Source: Perkinsus olseni (taxonomy: Eukaryota > Perkinsozoa > Perkinsida > Perkinsidae). Taken from it: a stretch of DNA of 64,000 nt. Of the stretch, positions 11,298 through 23,115 are shown one piece after another. Both the position numbers and the translations under genes were made by a program. The notes below the pieces were generated by a model. The model was not told the origin of the DNA and did not search any database. It saw only the letters and a list, made by a program, of their open reading frames with translations. Every line of letters starts with the position of its first letter. Position 1 is the stretch's first letter. The DNA lies in NCBI GenBank assembly GCA_013115135.1, contig JABANP010000028.1, positions 124,001 through 188,000 on the forward strand, in the 5' to 3' direction.

Positions 11298-11946
11298 ATC
11301 GCCCTCGAACTCGTAATCGTATCGCCCAAGTTATCTCAAGATTGTTCAGTGTCGCTTGGTCGCGTCGTGTTGGATAGTTCTAGGTGGATCTGGGAAGGCT
11401 GCCTCGTTGAAGTTCAAGTGATCACCGCTCCTCCCACGTGCGGTGCAGCTTGTCGTATAAAGGCGCCCCCTGCTACAGTACCCGCCTGCTACAGACTCTG
11501 TTTGCTTTACCGGAGCTGACGCATGCAATATTCCCCCTTATGAGCTGAAATTTTAGATCCGTTACTATTACTGATGGCTTGAGAGGTGAACGTGACCGTC
11601 TCACGAAATTTTCGTCTTTGATTTATGCCTCTTGAAGACATAGCAACAAAATAGGCCGTTGTGTGAATGCCTATGCTATTGAAGTGTTGTTATATACGGA
11701 AGTGGGTGGGTCCAGGTTACCACCTGGCCACTGTGGTAACCACTACCCACCCACTCCCGGTGGAACCCACTCTTGCATGAGGTCGATAGGGATGACCGCG
11801 CCAAACCTACCGACCTGATAGTTAAGGGTCTAGGTTGCGGTCGTGCGAGTAGCATAAAGTTCTCACGCGCCACGAAATTCCGTCTTTCGCGCAGTTTCCA
11901 TCTGCAATCGCGTGTAGCGCGCGCCACTTTGATCGATTAATCCAGA
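11298..11946. other. intergenic region upstream of TFIIF-beta, contains a long hairpin
   Basis: No gene is supported. The main structure is the inverted repeat listed at 11701-11755. The bases from 11757 onward (GGTGGAACCCACTC) partly echo the hairpin arm again. Confidence 0.5.
11701..11755. repeat. long inverted repeat (hairpin)
   Basis: The arm AGTGGGTGGGT at the left end is the exact complement of ACCCACCCACT at the right end. Inside it a second pair, GGTTACCAC and GTGGTAACC, also matches exactly. The two pairs are separated by small 3-base bulges (CCA and ACT), and the loop is about 8 bases. It lies in the spacer between nuclease copy 3 and TFIIF-beta. It could be a terminal structure of a small mobile element, a regulatory hairpin, or a 3'-end element. 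Confidence 0.85.
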
Positions 11947-13327
11947 ATGGAATCTCAGGTTGACGAAGAGGGAGGACCCGTCGAGCCTCAAGGGTGAGCC
12001 CCGGAAACCGCTATACCTCTTCTCCCGAGGCTGCGAGTGTCTTGTGGAAGAGCCGGTCGCTATTCAGGTCTACTGAGGTTCTTGATCGGATAGAACGGGG
12101 TTTGGAAGTTGACCTGAATGCCCAGACCTACCTCGTTAAACTGCCCCCGTGGTTGGCGCAGCGGGTGCGGTCCAGCGCACCGGGAACGGAGATAGGCAGG
12201 AGCGATCCTATCAACGGCACTGGGAAGGAGAAGTGCCGGTTTGCTGCTACTGGATGTGCTTTGCAAGGGAAGCCGTCCGACTTCGAGATTGTAATAATGG
12301 TTGTGGTAGAGTCTTGAGTATGAAGTGACCGATCCTGACGGGCACAGTTGTCGAGAAAGAACGGCATTATCGGCTATCACTGCTGTGGCTTGTTGTCTCA
12401 GCGTGCCACCGGGTCGACGCCCGACGGGCTGTATCTTTTCGGTTTCGGTGATGATAACGAGAGAGGTGAATTCGAGGATCTTGATGCTGATGAGGCGGAC
12501 ATCAAGGGCGGGTCGGATGTGACCGTCCGTAAAGTGATCGGCAATAGGCATATGATGCCCAATGCGAATGGACGCCAAATACAAGGCACTCCTCAAGGTA
12601 GCCAAGGGTCCGGCCTGCCTGGGGAGGAGCTTTCCCAGTGAGATAGAGATGGTCGGCTTTAGGAGCGGCTGGCTGCCTCCAATAACGTGGACCTGAAACA
12701 CAGGACGGAAGTGGATACGAGATCGGCTGAGTAGGCAGCTTGGCCACCTCGCGTCAGAACAGTGGAGGCAGGGAGTTTCCCTTCAGTGAGCTGTTGGCCT
12801 CGCAACAAGTAAAAATGTTCCAGTACGCGGCCATCCAAGGGGAAGTGGACGATAATAATAGTGATGACGGATACTCATTCAACGAAGGGTAGTAGCAGGA
12901 ACGATAATGAGAGAAGGGCAACGGCTGGTGGTGACATGCAGGCCCAGTGCCAAGCGGGTTCGGGTTGGAGAGGCCCCCGGAACGAGACGAACGCTGGGGC
13001 TTGGTGCTAGTGCACTTCCCTTGCCAGACGTCCTCATGCGAGTAATAAGCCTCTATCATCACACCTGGCTTGGGCACGCGCCACTTTTCAGTTGCTAGTG
13101 GCAGAGGACGGCGGGTGGACTCTGCAGCAGATGGCCAAACGGTTAAGGGAGGAGGGCCTTACTGTCAATCTTACACAGCTTCGACGAAACCTGGCGGATC
13201 TCTGCGATTATCAGAGAAGAGCTGGGGACAACCAACCGAAGTAGGAGCCAACCGATTTGAGTAGGCCACCCTCACCTGCCCCCTTAGGTACTACTTGAAG
13301 GCAGAGTACAAGCAGGGCGGTGTGTGA
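11947..13327 (+). CDS. GTF2F2: transcription initiation factor IIF subunit beta (RAP30)
   Basis: Exon 1 encodes MESQVDEEGGPVEPQG and is joined by a 74-bp intron (11994-12067) to STEVLDRIERG, then LEVDLNAQTYLVKLPPWLAQ. That is the TFIIF-beta dimerisation-domain start (yeast/human pattern LDL...VWLVKVPKYLSQQW). Middle exons include KYKALLKVAKG near 12575-12600. The C-terminal winged helix is clear at about 13094-13327: DGGWTLQQMAKRLREEGL, LTQLRRNLADLCDYQR, then after an intron YYLKAEYKQGGV and a TGA, matching the family ending (LKDLVD...LKEIL...WELKPEYR). TFIIF-beta binds RNA polymerase II and helps initiation and early elongation. Exon borders in 12200-13090 are not fully resolved. The stop is 109 bases before the SSRP1 start on the same strand. 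Confidence 0.9.
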
Positions 13328-13436
13328 CTGGAAGGAGACGATGATTTGAATCTTGGGTTTCGAGGAAGCTTGCCTGTTGGGTTATGAGTTCCGCAAAGGG
13401 GTAACTTTGGTTAGTGTTTTGAAGGGGCTCCATTCC

Positions 13437-15824
13437 ATGGCTGACTCTGTCCCTGATACACTGTCATATGGTAGTGCGCTCGAAGGGAAATCGAGGGCAG
13501 CAGCAGGAGTCGATGGTAGGTACTGTGAGGACGGCTGGTCGGTCCGCTACAGGCCTGTTCAAAGCCAACCATGAGATGCTTGGATGGCGGAATCGGCACA
13601 CGGGTCAGACCACTCAGTTGAATAAAGAGGTAGTAGGGGGACAGGGGTGGATTCCGGTAGTGGATGGTTACTAGGAGTGACTTACTACCTATTACCCGAC
13701 AATTGTTCAACTGGACTGTAGGGGGAGTAGTAGAGGCCTTCTGTGTTGTATCATGTTGCTGTCAGGATATTGCCTCGGTGTCGTGGTATAAGGTCAGTAA
13801 GGAGTGCATGCTGAAGGTGGAGTGTGATAGGAGGGGACTCGAGGAGGGTTGATGGAGGCCTTTGGTCAGATCGTAATGAAGAATGGGGATATCTACAAGT
13901 ATGATGGTTTCCAAGACTCCAACTATGAGACGGTGAAGGCATTCTTCAAGAAGCACTACGAGCTGGACCTCAATAAGGAAAAGGTGGGGACGGATAGGGC
14001 AAGGCTGGCAGGCCGCTATCTGCTCGTTATTAGGTCTCCACCCGTGGCTGGTGCTGGGGGGAGAGCAGCTGGTCTGGTCCGGAACTAGAGTTGAAGAATG
14101 CTGATCAGATGGCCTTTGAGATACAGGCTACCGACATCGCACAGGTAGGAAGGCCTTCTCTCGTCCGCGACCTCACGATAGTCGATACTAAGGTTGTCCC
14201 TACTGGGAAGAACGAGGTGGCCCTGGAGTTCCACGTGGACGACACTCGAGATCCCGATGATGAGAGCCTAGTGGAGATGAGGTGGATGTTCGGGACCGTC
14301 GGCTGGAGGAATATTGTCGACTCTTGCCAGATTCTTCATTCCCAACGAGGAGTACGCATCCAAGCTCAAAGATGAGCTCATTCAGAAATCGGGAGCTGCT
14401 AGTGGTAATGTCTTCGTGAAAGTCCTAGCTTTCTTCTCCACTATTCTCTATTCGTCCAGGCGGCGGCACTACCATCTGCCAGTTCCTCAATATCCCTATT
14501 GTGCTGCCTCGAGGACACTACGATCTGGATATGTTCCGCTCGTCGTTCAAGCTGAGAGGGAAAGTCATTTGACTACACCATCAAGTACATGAACGTGTCT
14601 AGAATGTTCATGCTACCCAAGCCTGATAGCGTCCACGTCTCCTTCGTTCTCGGGACTCGACCAGCCGGTAGTGAGAGGAGACACTGTGGGCCGCTGTACG
14701 AGTGATTGCTCACAGGTGCGCCAAGGTAACACAGCCTACAGCTTCCTGGTCATGCAGTACGATAAAGAGAGAGGGAGGTGGATGATTTCGCCATCAACCT
14801 GGACGATGAGGAATTGGAGAAATGCAAGCTTCAGAAGGTCGTTAATGGTAGTGAGGCGCCGCATTAGTCTGTTGGTCCGGCCTTCGAGGGTCCGTGTTAG
14901 GGGAGAAGTTGTATGCTGTTATGGGACAGCTGTTTAAGCACATGACTGGCAAGAACGTGGTGACACCTTGCCAGGACTTCAAGGCCTCTAACGGATACAA
15001 CTGCGTAGGCTGGCCGGGGGAGGAGGAGTTCGAGGTGATCGTTGCCGTAGGTGAGATGCTCTCATAAGGCCAATGATGGCTTCTTGTATCCACTCAAGAA
15101 GAGCTTCCTATTCGTTAACAAGCCAGTCATGTGGATAAGATACGATGACGTCCTGGCCGTTGGTAGGCGTTCGTTGAAGGAGTATGATTGAGGGGCGATA
15201 TCGTCGTCCACTTCAGAGTTCTCGCGTGCCGACTCTGGTTTCACGCAGACTCGTTATTTCGACCTCAAGATCTACCGCAAGGGTGAGGGGCAGCCCCATG
15301 ACTTCCAGCAGATGGACAGGTAGTAGAAGCCTACGGTAGAGCGGTGGTGGCGAGTCTGTTACTGATTAGGTCCGAGTACAATGGGCTCATCGAGTTCATA
15401 CAGAAGGCTGGTATAAGGATACGCAACCTGGAGGGCTCCGGACTGGGCCTGGGCAAGCGGTCTCGCGATGACGGGTCTTCTCCTGGTGAGTCGGCCGACA
15501 GCGGCAGTCTCGGGGATAGCTGTGACTCTGTTAGATGGTTCGCCCGATCTGGGTGATGACCTACCGTCCGAGGATGAGAGCGATGATGAGGATTACGAGG
15601 ATGCTGGTGGAGCTGACAGCAGTAGTGATGAGGATGACGCTGATGAAGAAGATGAGGACGCGGTAGGGAGGAAGCGAGCTTCGCTCCGCCACTCAGGGTC
15701 GATCGCTACATGGCCGTTGCGTTTTTAGGCGAGCGATGATGAGAAGGAGAAGAAGCACAAGCATAAGCATCGCCATCATCATCACCATCATTCCCATAAA
15801 AAAGAAAAGAAGCGCAAATCCTGA
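13437..15824 (+). CDS. SSRP1: FACT complex subunit SSRP1/Pob3
   Basis: The frame is continuous through exons 13437-13515, 13553-13629, 13766-13816, 13870 on, and further short exons to a TGA. Landmarks match SSRP1: HEMLGWRNRHTGQTTQL, VSWYKVSKECMLK, NGDIYKYDGF, FFKKHYELDLNKEK, TRGWCWGESSWSGPELEL, MAFEIQATDIAQ, GKNEVALEFHVDD, MFMLPKPDSVHVSFVLGTR, AYSFLVMQYDKERG, DDEELEKCKL, GFLYPLKKSFLFVNKP, MWIRYDDVLAV and EYNGLIEFIQKAGI. An acidic tail (15550-15662) and, after an intron, a Lys/His tail with six consecutive His end the protein. There is no HMG box, as in yeast Pob3. FACT (with Spt16) dismantles and reassembles nucleosomes during transcription and replication. The gene has at least ten introns, several of 37-55 bp. 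Confidence 0.96.
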
Positions 15825-16135
15825 ATAGCAGCATAAGGAGAGCCCTCTTACTATCACCATTGCACGTCATTTCCCTAATCCACGTCGGCAGGCCTCGTGA
15901 GGCTGTGGGGTTGTGCAAGTTTGTTAATTCACGAGCCTTGGCCGGTCCGGATGAGATCGCCGAGGGACGCGATGGGCCTCGCAGCAGCGCCTACCGAGGC
16001 AGCGTGATCGTCGTAGTTTATGAAAGTGCGCCACCGTCATGATGGTGCTAGGCCTTGCTGTGCATTAAAGGGCGTACTCCGAGCTAGCCCCCTAGAGCGT
16101 AGTAGTCCCACCCTTCTAGTTATATTAGTGCGTAC
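15825..16135. other. intergenic region
   Basis: No gene or clear regulatory motif is visible between the SSRP1 stop and the next start codon. Confidence 0.4.
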
Positions 16136-18744
16136 ATGTCAATACGGGTAACGCGACATCTCCGTGAGAATTCTGCCGCCTCTCAATCAGCCACAGCTTT
16201 TGATAGAGATCTCTCCCTGGACGAACCCCTCATACTCGGGTCCGACCCTCACAAGTGCAACATCGTGTTGAAAGGCCTCGCTGGAAGGCACTGTACGCTG
16301 CATCTAGAGCCATCATTGGCCTGGGTGTCGTGTACCGATAAGGGCTCTGGCCGGACCTTTCTGGTCACGTCTGACTCTATCGACCCCACAGACCATAGGA
16401 ACCAGGATCAGGCTGGCCTCCCACAGTGACAGGAAGGAGAGGCTGCTGTACCAGCTCAGACAGGGCGACCGGCTGGTGCTGAGTGATGGTCAAGGAGGCG
16501 ACTGGGAGGTAGGATGGCAGTTGAGCGGAATTGAAGTGAGCTTGTTGCTGGCAGATCACCCTGACCTCGCTGCATGGGAATCGTAGGAGGTCCTCTGATG
16601 GCAGCTTTAACTTTGGTGGAGGGACCCAGGCCTACTGTCCGGCCAAGAAAAAGAGGCACGACTTCGACACGTATTCTGAGGTTGGTCATGTCTTCTCCCC
16701 ACCCTGAGACCTGCCTTTGCCAATGTCTCAGGGAAGCTTCTCCGATCGCACACTCTCGCCTAATGAGAACGAGAGGCATCGGGCCAATGCCATGGCCCAG
16801 GAAGAGGAGGATTCCCTGCCGCCGGGTCTGGACGAGACGATGAAGTTCTCCTTGGCAGAGCAGGGGCCAATCGCTGTCGCCTGTTGTCCCTCTACTCCTC
16901 ACAAGCGGCGAGGTAGTCATGGATCTCCACAGCGACGACCCCCTTCAGTGTCCTCTGGATTGCAGGTGAACCCCGAGGACGTCTTTGGCGGGAGGGACTC
17001 TCTAGCCTCCCTAGCTAGCTTCGGAGAGGGCAGCATACCTGCCATACGCCCATCGACACCGGCAGCGAACCCTCGGGTCGAACACTGCGTGAGAGCAGGC
17101 CAACCTCATTTCTACCCACCCTCAGGCGAGTATCGCTACGGTGCCGTACTGTCCTGGCACCGCCTATAAAGACACAGTGAGTTCCCCTAGTCTGCGATAG
17201 GCCTCATTTCCTATCCCCTCTAGGCTTACCAGGACAGTGACCAGGACTCGGACACCAGGCCGTATGGCGAGAGAGGAACGCTTAAAGCTGCTCCCACGGT
17301 AGTACTAGGAGCGTGCCGCCGCGGGCAGTGCCAAGCCTAACCTCCTCAGCGATTGTACGGCCATGAGTCCGAGTCGGCGCCGCCAACTCCCATCCAAGAC
17401 AGCTGCATTGAGGATGCGGAGGAGGAGATCAGCTCCCTCACTCCCAAGGCCTCCGCGGGCGTGGCCTCGGTGATGGCGAAGACCCGCAGGGTCCAGCCGC
17501 CGGATGAGGTTGAACTTGTATGTTCGATGGTCGATGAGGCTGTCAACCCGAACGACTTCCCCCTCAATACGATATCGGAGGAAGAAGAGGGCCTTCGCAC
17601 CGGAATGACAATAAGCACTGATAGCGACGATGATGAAGAAGACGAGATGCCCTCTAGGGCCTCAGTACGAAGCAAGTCAAGGCCTCAGCCAAAGCCCAAA
17701 GCGAAGAGTAAGGCAAAAGCCAAGGCCAAGGCCAAAGGGAGACCTAAAGCGAAGGCTCGAGGGAGGAGGAGTCCCCAGTCATCAGCCAGCAAGCGATCAC
17801 GAAGAGTGAAGGTCGAGGATGATAGTGGCGCCAGTAGCAGCAGTATTGAGCCTCCCCGGAGCCCAGTTAGTAAACGGAGGAGGCGGCAGAGTGCTGCCAA
17901 TCCGGTAGGCGAGGTGATGAAGGAGGAAGACAGAGTGAGGGCGTTGGGCCGTCGACGATTGATGGCCCTCTCGACCTTCAGGTGGCCATTTGCTTCAGCA
18001 CCGAGTGCCGGCCCTCCGCGGCGGATGAGAGGAGAATAGCAGCCTGTGGCGGGAGGATAGCTGCTTCGGTCTCGAGTGGGTCGTCCGAGGCTCCCACTCT
18101 GCCTCCCCTCAGCAGGCCCTTTGCAGGTGACGTTGCGATGTTTGTAGCCGATCGTCTCAAGCGTACAGCGAAACTCATGTCCGCTATCTGTCGCGGTATA
18201 CCCGTAGTGAGCAGCAAGTACATCCTACGATGCTTCGAGCGAGGGCAGATCACGCAGCCATATGATGAGACCGACTGGCTTAAAGACGCGGCCGGGGAGC
18301 GAAATTGGGGGTTCACTCTGAGCCAGTCGGTCAAGTTGGCCAGAGACCGCGGGCCGGTGTTGAAGGATTACCAAGTAAACGCCGACTACCTCGGTCCGCG
18401 TTGGGCGCACTGATAGGCCGATAGGTCCACTGTGCCACCAAAGCCACGGCAACGAAGGACTTCAAGGAAATAGTGGCCGCCGCTGGTGGTACGTACCTCA
18501 CCAGCCTCCCCGCCCGCATCCCGGAGGAACGTAGGCCGATATGCGCTGTCAGTGGATAGTGTCAGCTTGCTTGATGTGCTCAGGCAAGGACTCGCTTCTC
18601 GTTATAGTGGAGGACCGCGAGACTAGAGGGGACTTGCGGCTTGTGCGGAAGCTGAAGCTCCCCAGTGTGTACGTGAAGGAGCTGGTCATGGCAGCTGCTA
18701 CTACGCAAGAGTTGGACCTCGTCAAGTTCACTGTGGAGATATAA
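16136..18744 (+). CDS. FHA plus tandem-BRCT protein, MDC1-like DNA-damage adaptor
   Basis: The N-terminus holds an FHA domain (LILGSDPHKCNIVL, then AGRHCTLHLE, then DKGSGRTFLV; about residues 25-85). The middle part is acidic and Ser-rich, followed by a strongly basic repeat of Lys-Ala units at about 17690-17790, likely a nuclear signal or DNA/chromatin-binding tail. The C-terminus has two BRCT repeats. The first runs over about 17985-18300 (VADRLKRTAKLMSAICRGIP, VVSSKYILRCFERGQ, then NWGFTLSQSVKLAR). The second is at about 18430-18740 (AAAGGTYLTSLPARIPEERR, then LKLPSVYVKELVMAA). Order and detail closely resemble animal MDC1 (TDRIRRTVK..., FGFSLQDALSRAR, CCGGTYLPSMP). In the FHA domain the usual Gly-Arg is Gly-Ser and the Ser-Arg-x-His is Gly-Arg-His, so phosphothreonine binding may be altered. 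The likely role is phospho-peptide recognition in DNA-damage signalling. Confidence 0.85.
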
Positions 18745-18933
18745 TTACGATCCATGCATAATGCCACCATCATCATCGTGAACATTCTGGCCACCCTTGC
18801 TGACCTGCCGCGAGGCAGAGTACACTACCTTTTTTACTAACATTAACATCGGGTTGATTGAGTTTAGTTTGCTAGTTGGGGCTGCTAGGGGGAGGCGTGC
18901 CGTTCCAACTGGGCCAGTGTTGTTGTTCTTATA

Positions 18934-19722
18934 ATGGTGCTCCCATTGACTGAAGTCAGTCCGGGCGAGTACGAAGTCGTTGGTCCAGCTAAGAAAGGCA
19001 TTACTGCAAGGCTTCTCGAGGGGTACGGTCCCTCCGCTGTTAAGTTCCGTTGACGCTCGGTGTCCGCTTCAGTCACCTTCGACCCGATCCCTCCCTGCCT
19101 GGGTATACTCATTCGACGGAGGCACAGGACTCGTTACCGTCGTTACAAGATTCCCTGCTGCTAGCACTCAAAGGGGTGCCGGGCACACTAATCTATATGA
19201 CTGATGAGGCTGGTGGGTATCTTGGAAGATGCACAGTGAAGACCCTCCTCAATGGCGGCCGAGAGTAAGAGCAGCCCTTGCAGCGGGGAAATTCAGCAGG
19301 GGCTGGATCTCACATTCAACCCTCGACGGCATAGTGCTAGGTCTAATGGCTTCCGTTTCCGGTTTCCGGTTGAGTGCTTGCAACTCGCCCTCTCGAGACC
19401 ATCGTATTTTCCTATCAGTGTACTAATCTGTCGAGATGATACGCCTGGCTATCGAAGGATGGTCATCTCAACTCGCGATGTGAAGTACATAGTGCCACCT
19501 GCCGACTTCGAACCTGTGCGGGATGTACAGGAGGCGATCCGAGCTGATGCGATCGTCAAGGAGGAGAAACAAAGGAGACACGTCTCCTTTCCGGAGGTAG
19601 CCCCTCCCGGCAATCTTGCCGTCTTTCCACATCCTGCTCCTCCGCTCTCCGGACAGCTGACTACGTTGTCTGTTGCTGTTCAGGCATATCAAATCGCGAC
19701 AAGGAGCGAGAGAAGGCCGTGA
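18934..19722 (+). CDS. hypothetical protein, multi-exon
   Basis: I do not recognise this gene. The start ATG is followed by a good coding stretch (PLTEVSPGEYEVVGPAKKG, then ARLLEGYGPSAVKF) up to about 19044. Further exons include DSLLLALKGVPGTLIYMTDE and YLGRCTVKTLLNGG, AALAAGKFSRGWISHSTLDG, then PGYRRMVISTRDVKYIVPPA, FEPVRDVQEAIRADAIVKEE and a Pro-rich end. No membrane segment or known motif is visible. It starts about 190 bases after the FHA-BRCT gene on the same strand. Confidence 0.55.
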
Positions 19723-20227
19723 GAGAGTATCAACAGAGAACCAATTCGGGAGGCTGATCATGAGCTCCCTAATTCCGTATGTTTCTGCACGAGACCATTG
19801 GTTTTGTTTTGTGCACTGAATCACCCCAACAGCAGATCAGAGGGCTTCAAATCGGTCCTGAAGATAGTACGGAGGGCGAGGTCGTCCGATGATAAAGTCC
19901 GATGATGAGAACAGTGTCAAAACACATGAGTTTAGACGAGGAACGAGCTCCTCATGGTCTTCCTTCTTCGGTCGATATTGTGGTCCTTATAGTATACGCT
20001 TAATCATCATAAGAATTTCAGGATGCCAAGAACCATCACCATGCATCCCTGCTCCCCATGGGGAGTGTGAGGTATGGAAAGTGGCGTTCTCAATGTCCAA
20101 CCATCAATGACGTCAAGGATCAACGAGGGCACTTGTTACGCAGCTTGCACTGAGTTTCGAGTCCTCCCTTCCTACGGCGCCCTCCAGGTTCTAATTCTAT
20201 GAGCAGCAGCACCTTTGACACTGCACG
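19723..20227. other. intergenic region
   Basis: No gene is supported in this stretch. AT content rises around 19960-20030. Confidence 0.4.
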
Positions 20228-22738
20228 ATGGCTGGCTCCTCGTTATCATCATCGTCATCCCAATCTTCTTCTTCTGCGCCAGAGCCTGACTCACCTCCGG
20301 GAGATCGATTGAAAGCTCTGCGACTATTGAAGCAAGAGGCCCTCCGCCTGCTCCACGATCAAAACGACGCGTGAGACGGTGTTCTGGACCCTGACTCTAT
20401 CCTATCCAAACGATAGTTACCGGACCGGTAAACCTCTTCTCTCCGGTTTGTACGTCACAGCTTTTGGCAGACATCATCGCCAAGCCCGAACAGTGGCCCT
20501 TGGAAGCCGAAGTGGGTCTAGACTTCCTTCTGAGGCCATACGCTCACGCAGGCCCTCGTTCGTGCACTCGCTGGCTGCACTCCCGACTCCGATTCTCCTA
20601 TATTGGACTTCTCGGCACATCTCTACTTCCTGTCCCACTGCCCCCTGAGGTACCCGGGAAGATTGCGCTGAAATCGACTACCAGTCGGAGGTCGTTCAGG
20701 TTGAGGTTGATCCACACTGCGATGGGCAGCGCATCGGCTAAGTTAGAATTGGCAGTCTTGCTCCAAGAAGACCAGTACAGAAGAGCCTGCTGGGGGATAA
20801 CGGCTGTGAGCTGTTAGTGATGCTGTTGTGTTCAGCAGCCCTGATCTCCCGTAGGCCCTGGAAGTGCTACAAGAGGACCCAAGGCAATTATGGGAAATGT
20901 ATGAGCTCCTCGAATGGCTATGCTAGTATGCAAACCGTTAACATTCCTTTGTTATAGTCCCGATAGTACCCTCGAAGACCTCCACGAGTTACTGCGGAGT
21001 TCGAAAACGCCCGAGTGTACCCCTTCACCCGACGACGGCCTGTCATCTGATGAAGGCTGGGCTGAGGCCCTGGCAGTCGTCGTGGAGATGGTGACCTCAG
21101 TATCGCAGAGGATGCTAACAAGTGCCGAGTTGTTTGGCGAGTTTTTCGTCGATGACTGGGTACTCGCACCCATCGATATCTCTGTCGAAGCCTCGCCCAG
21201 GCTCGTTCGCGGCTCAATGGAATCATGAGAGCCGATAGGCGAGATTCGCCCTGACGAAGCGGCGTCACTTCTATCGTTCCTCCGTCAGTGGTTGGCCACG
21301 GATCAGAGTGTCAGAGCGAAACTCCTCGATGATCTGGTAAAACCATCGAGGTTGAGGGTGGCGTCGGGCGTGCCCCTTGCCGGCCTGACCACCACTGGAT
21401 GGCCTGATCTCCGCCCTTTCAGGCCAGCCGGATCATCATCAGCCTCCGTGGAACTGGAAACCGCCAATGTCATTATACGAAGCCTTATCGAAGATCCTCA
21501 GTCGGACGCGGAGTTCAACCTGATCACCCGCCTGGAGGGACCCCGCAACATACTCAGTCCAGAGACACTAGAAGCGATAGTGCGCACTTGTCCCAATGCG
21601 CACTGGGTAGGGCGCGGTCGACTATGGGGACGCAGATGCTTTCCAATCTTCAGAGACGACAGGCATGGCAAAGCTGTGATGTTCTATCGAGAGACGTCGA
21701 GGGGCTCTGCAGGAAGAGCGCTCTCTACGACCCCGACGCGCAAGTGAGGTACCATCACTTGCCCCCGGTCGTGCAAGGTCCTTTGTATTCCACCCAGGCT
21801 AGCGGCACTCCGCTGTCTAGGAAGGATCGATAAGGCAACTGCCGCCGAGGCTCTTCGCGATGCTGATGGAGACGTTAGACAAGCGGCACTCGACATAGCT
21901 GGGTACCCAACGTCCGATTTTCCAATAGCTGAAGTCAGGGCCTTCCTGACGACTCAGGCCTGGGGCTTTAGCGAGCTGCAGCACCCCACACCTGATCGTC
22001 CTGGCCCTCAGCAGAGGCAATGAAGAAATGTTCGCTCATGTAGGCCAAGCTGGAGCCTGGGCCCGCGTGGAATGAGGTTTAGGTTGAAGCGGAGATATTG
22101 AAGAGACTGAAGGCTGACGTCACACAATTTCTCCGGTAACGACCAGGCCGGCTTCCGGCGACCAGATCCCCAATCGAGCTTCCGTCAGGGACCTTCGGGT
22201 GCTTGAAAGGAAAGGAGAGGATACAGTGCTGCATATCCTGAAAGATTTATTTCCAGTGAGCACGAGTCATCCTGGACGACTGCTCTAGTTGGGCCCCACT
22301 CGGGATGTGATGCTTTGTGCCTCACAGGTCCTCTCTTCCGAGCTGCCAAATACGTCTGTCGGATTGTCTCCTCTTGAAGGAAAGCGTCATGAGCCTCCAC
22401 CCGCAAGGAAACGCAAAGTAAGTGGGATACGACCAAGAATTCAGCTCAAGCGACGGATGAAGGGCCTTCTGGTTACAGGTGCCGTGTGCCTGGAGACCAT
22501 GGGAAGGTGTGTCCGAACAAGCAACACCGATGAGGTCTCTGCGATTGGCCGAGCCGATAGAGGTTCTATCCGTTCTGGCTTGCAACCGCAACTCTCCAGC
22601 GTTCCCGCGATTCAGGACTCCGACACACCACGAGAGTGCAGCGAGCAGATCTCATCTTGTGGAAGCTCCGCCCGTGCTATCGCAGCAGCCTGCGGAGATT
22701 TATCAGAAGCCGACTTGAATGCTCTTGCATGGTGGTGA
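20228..22738 (+). CDS. unidentified helical protein, possibly HEAT-like, multi-exon
   Basis: The start codon opens a Ser-rich leader and then a helix (GDRLKALRLLKQEALRLLHD), ending at a GTGAGA donor near 20370. Later exons give LLADIIAKPEQWPLEAEVGL, TLEDLHELLRSSKTPE, AEALAVVVEMVTSVSQRM, ASLLSFLRQWLATDQSVRAK, VIIRSLIEDPQSDAEFNLIT, a HEAT-like segment EALRDADGDVRQAALDIAGY near 21848-21905, VEAEILKRLKADVTQFL near 22084-22130 and LERKGEDTVLHILKDLFPV near 22205-22258. The last part is basic and low in complexity, and its end is uncertain. The pattern suggests an alpha-helical scaffold. I cannot name a family. Confidence 0.5.
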
Positions 22739-23115
22739 CTGCTCTTACTGAGTCACAATGTGGCTTGCTCTACTCAGGGAAGGGTTTGCTTGGGTTCCAG
22801 GGGGCTGGTGAAGGCTGTACTTTTGCCGCACCAGAAAAGTGTCTCTTCAACACAACAATTCTGATTTTTACATGTCAAAAGGGATTCCGGAATCGATTCT
22901 GAGTCGCAGAATCGGCGAAAATCTCCCACCCATACTTGAGAAATTTCAGGGGCAAGTAGTGGGAATTCCGAGAAAAGTATTCAGTGAAAAAGTCATAAGA
23001 CTCAGGATTGCTTTTAACGTAGAAAGGACAAGTCAAAGATGGATCCTGACTTATAGCCTGAAAGTGTCACGGTGGCCGGCGGTAATGACTTCTCTAGTAC
23101 ATTGTAAGAAAATCA
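22739..23115. other. intergenic region
   Basis: This stretch is relatively AT-rich. An open frame continues into it from 22839, but it lacks conserved features, and I take the ATG at 23116 as the next start. Confidence 0.35.

Noticed and set aside
17690..17790. Lys-Ala repeats as a histone H1 or dinoflagellate histone-like gene
   Set aside because: The stretch is in frame between the FHA and BRCT domains of one gene and too short for a separate histone-like protein.
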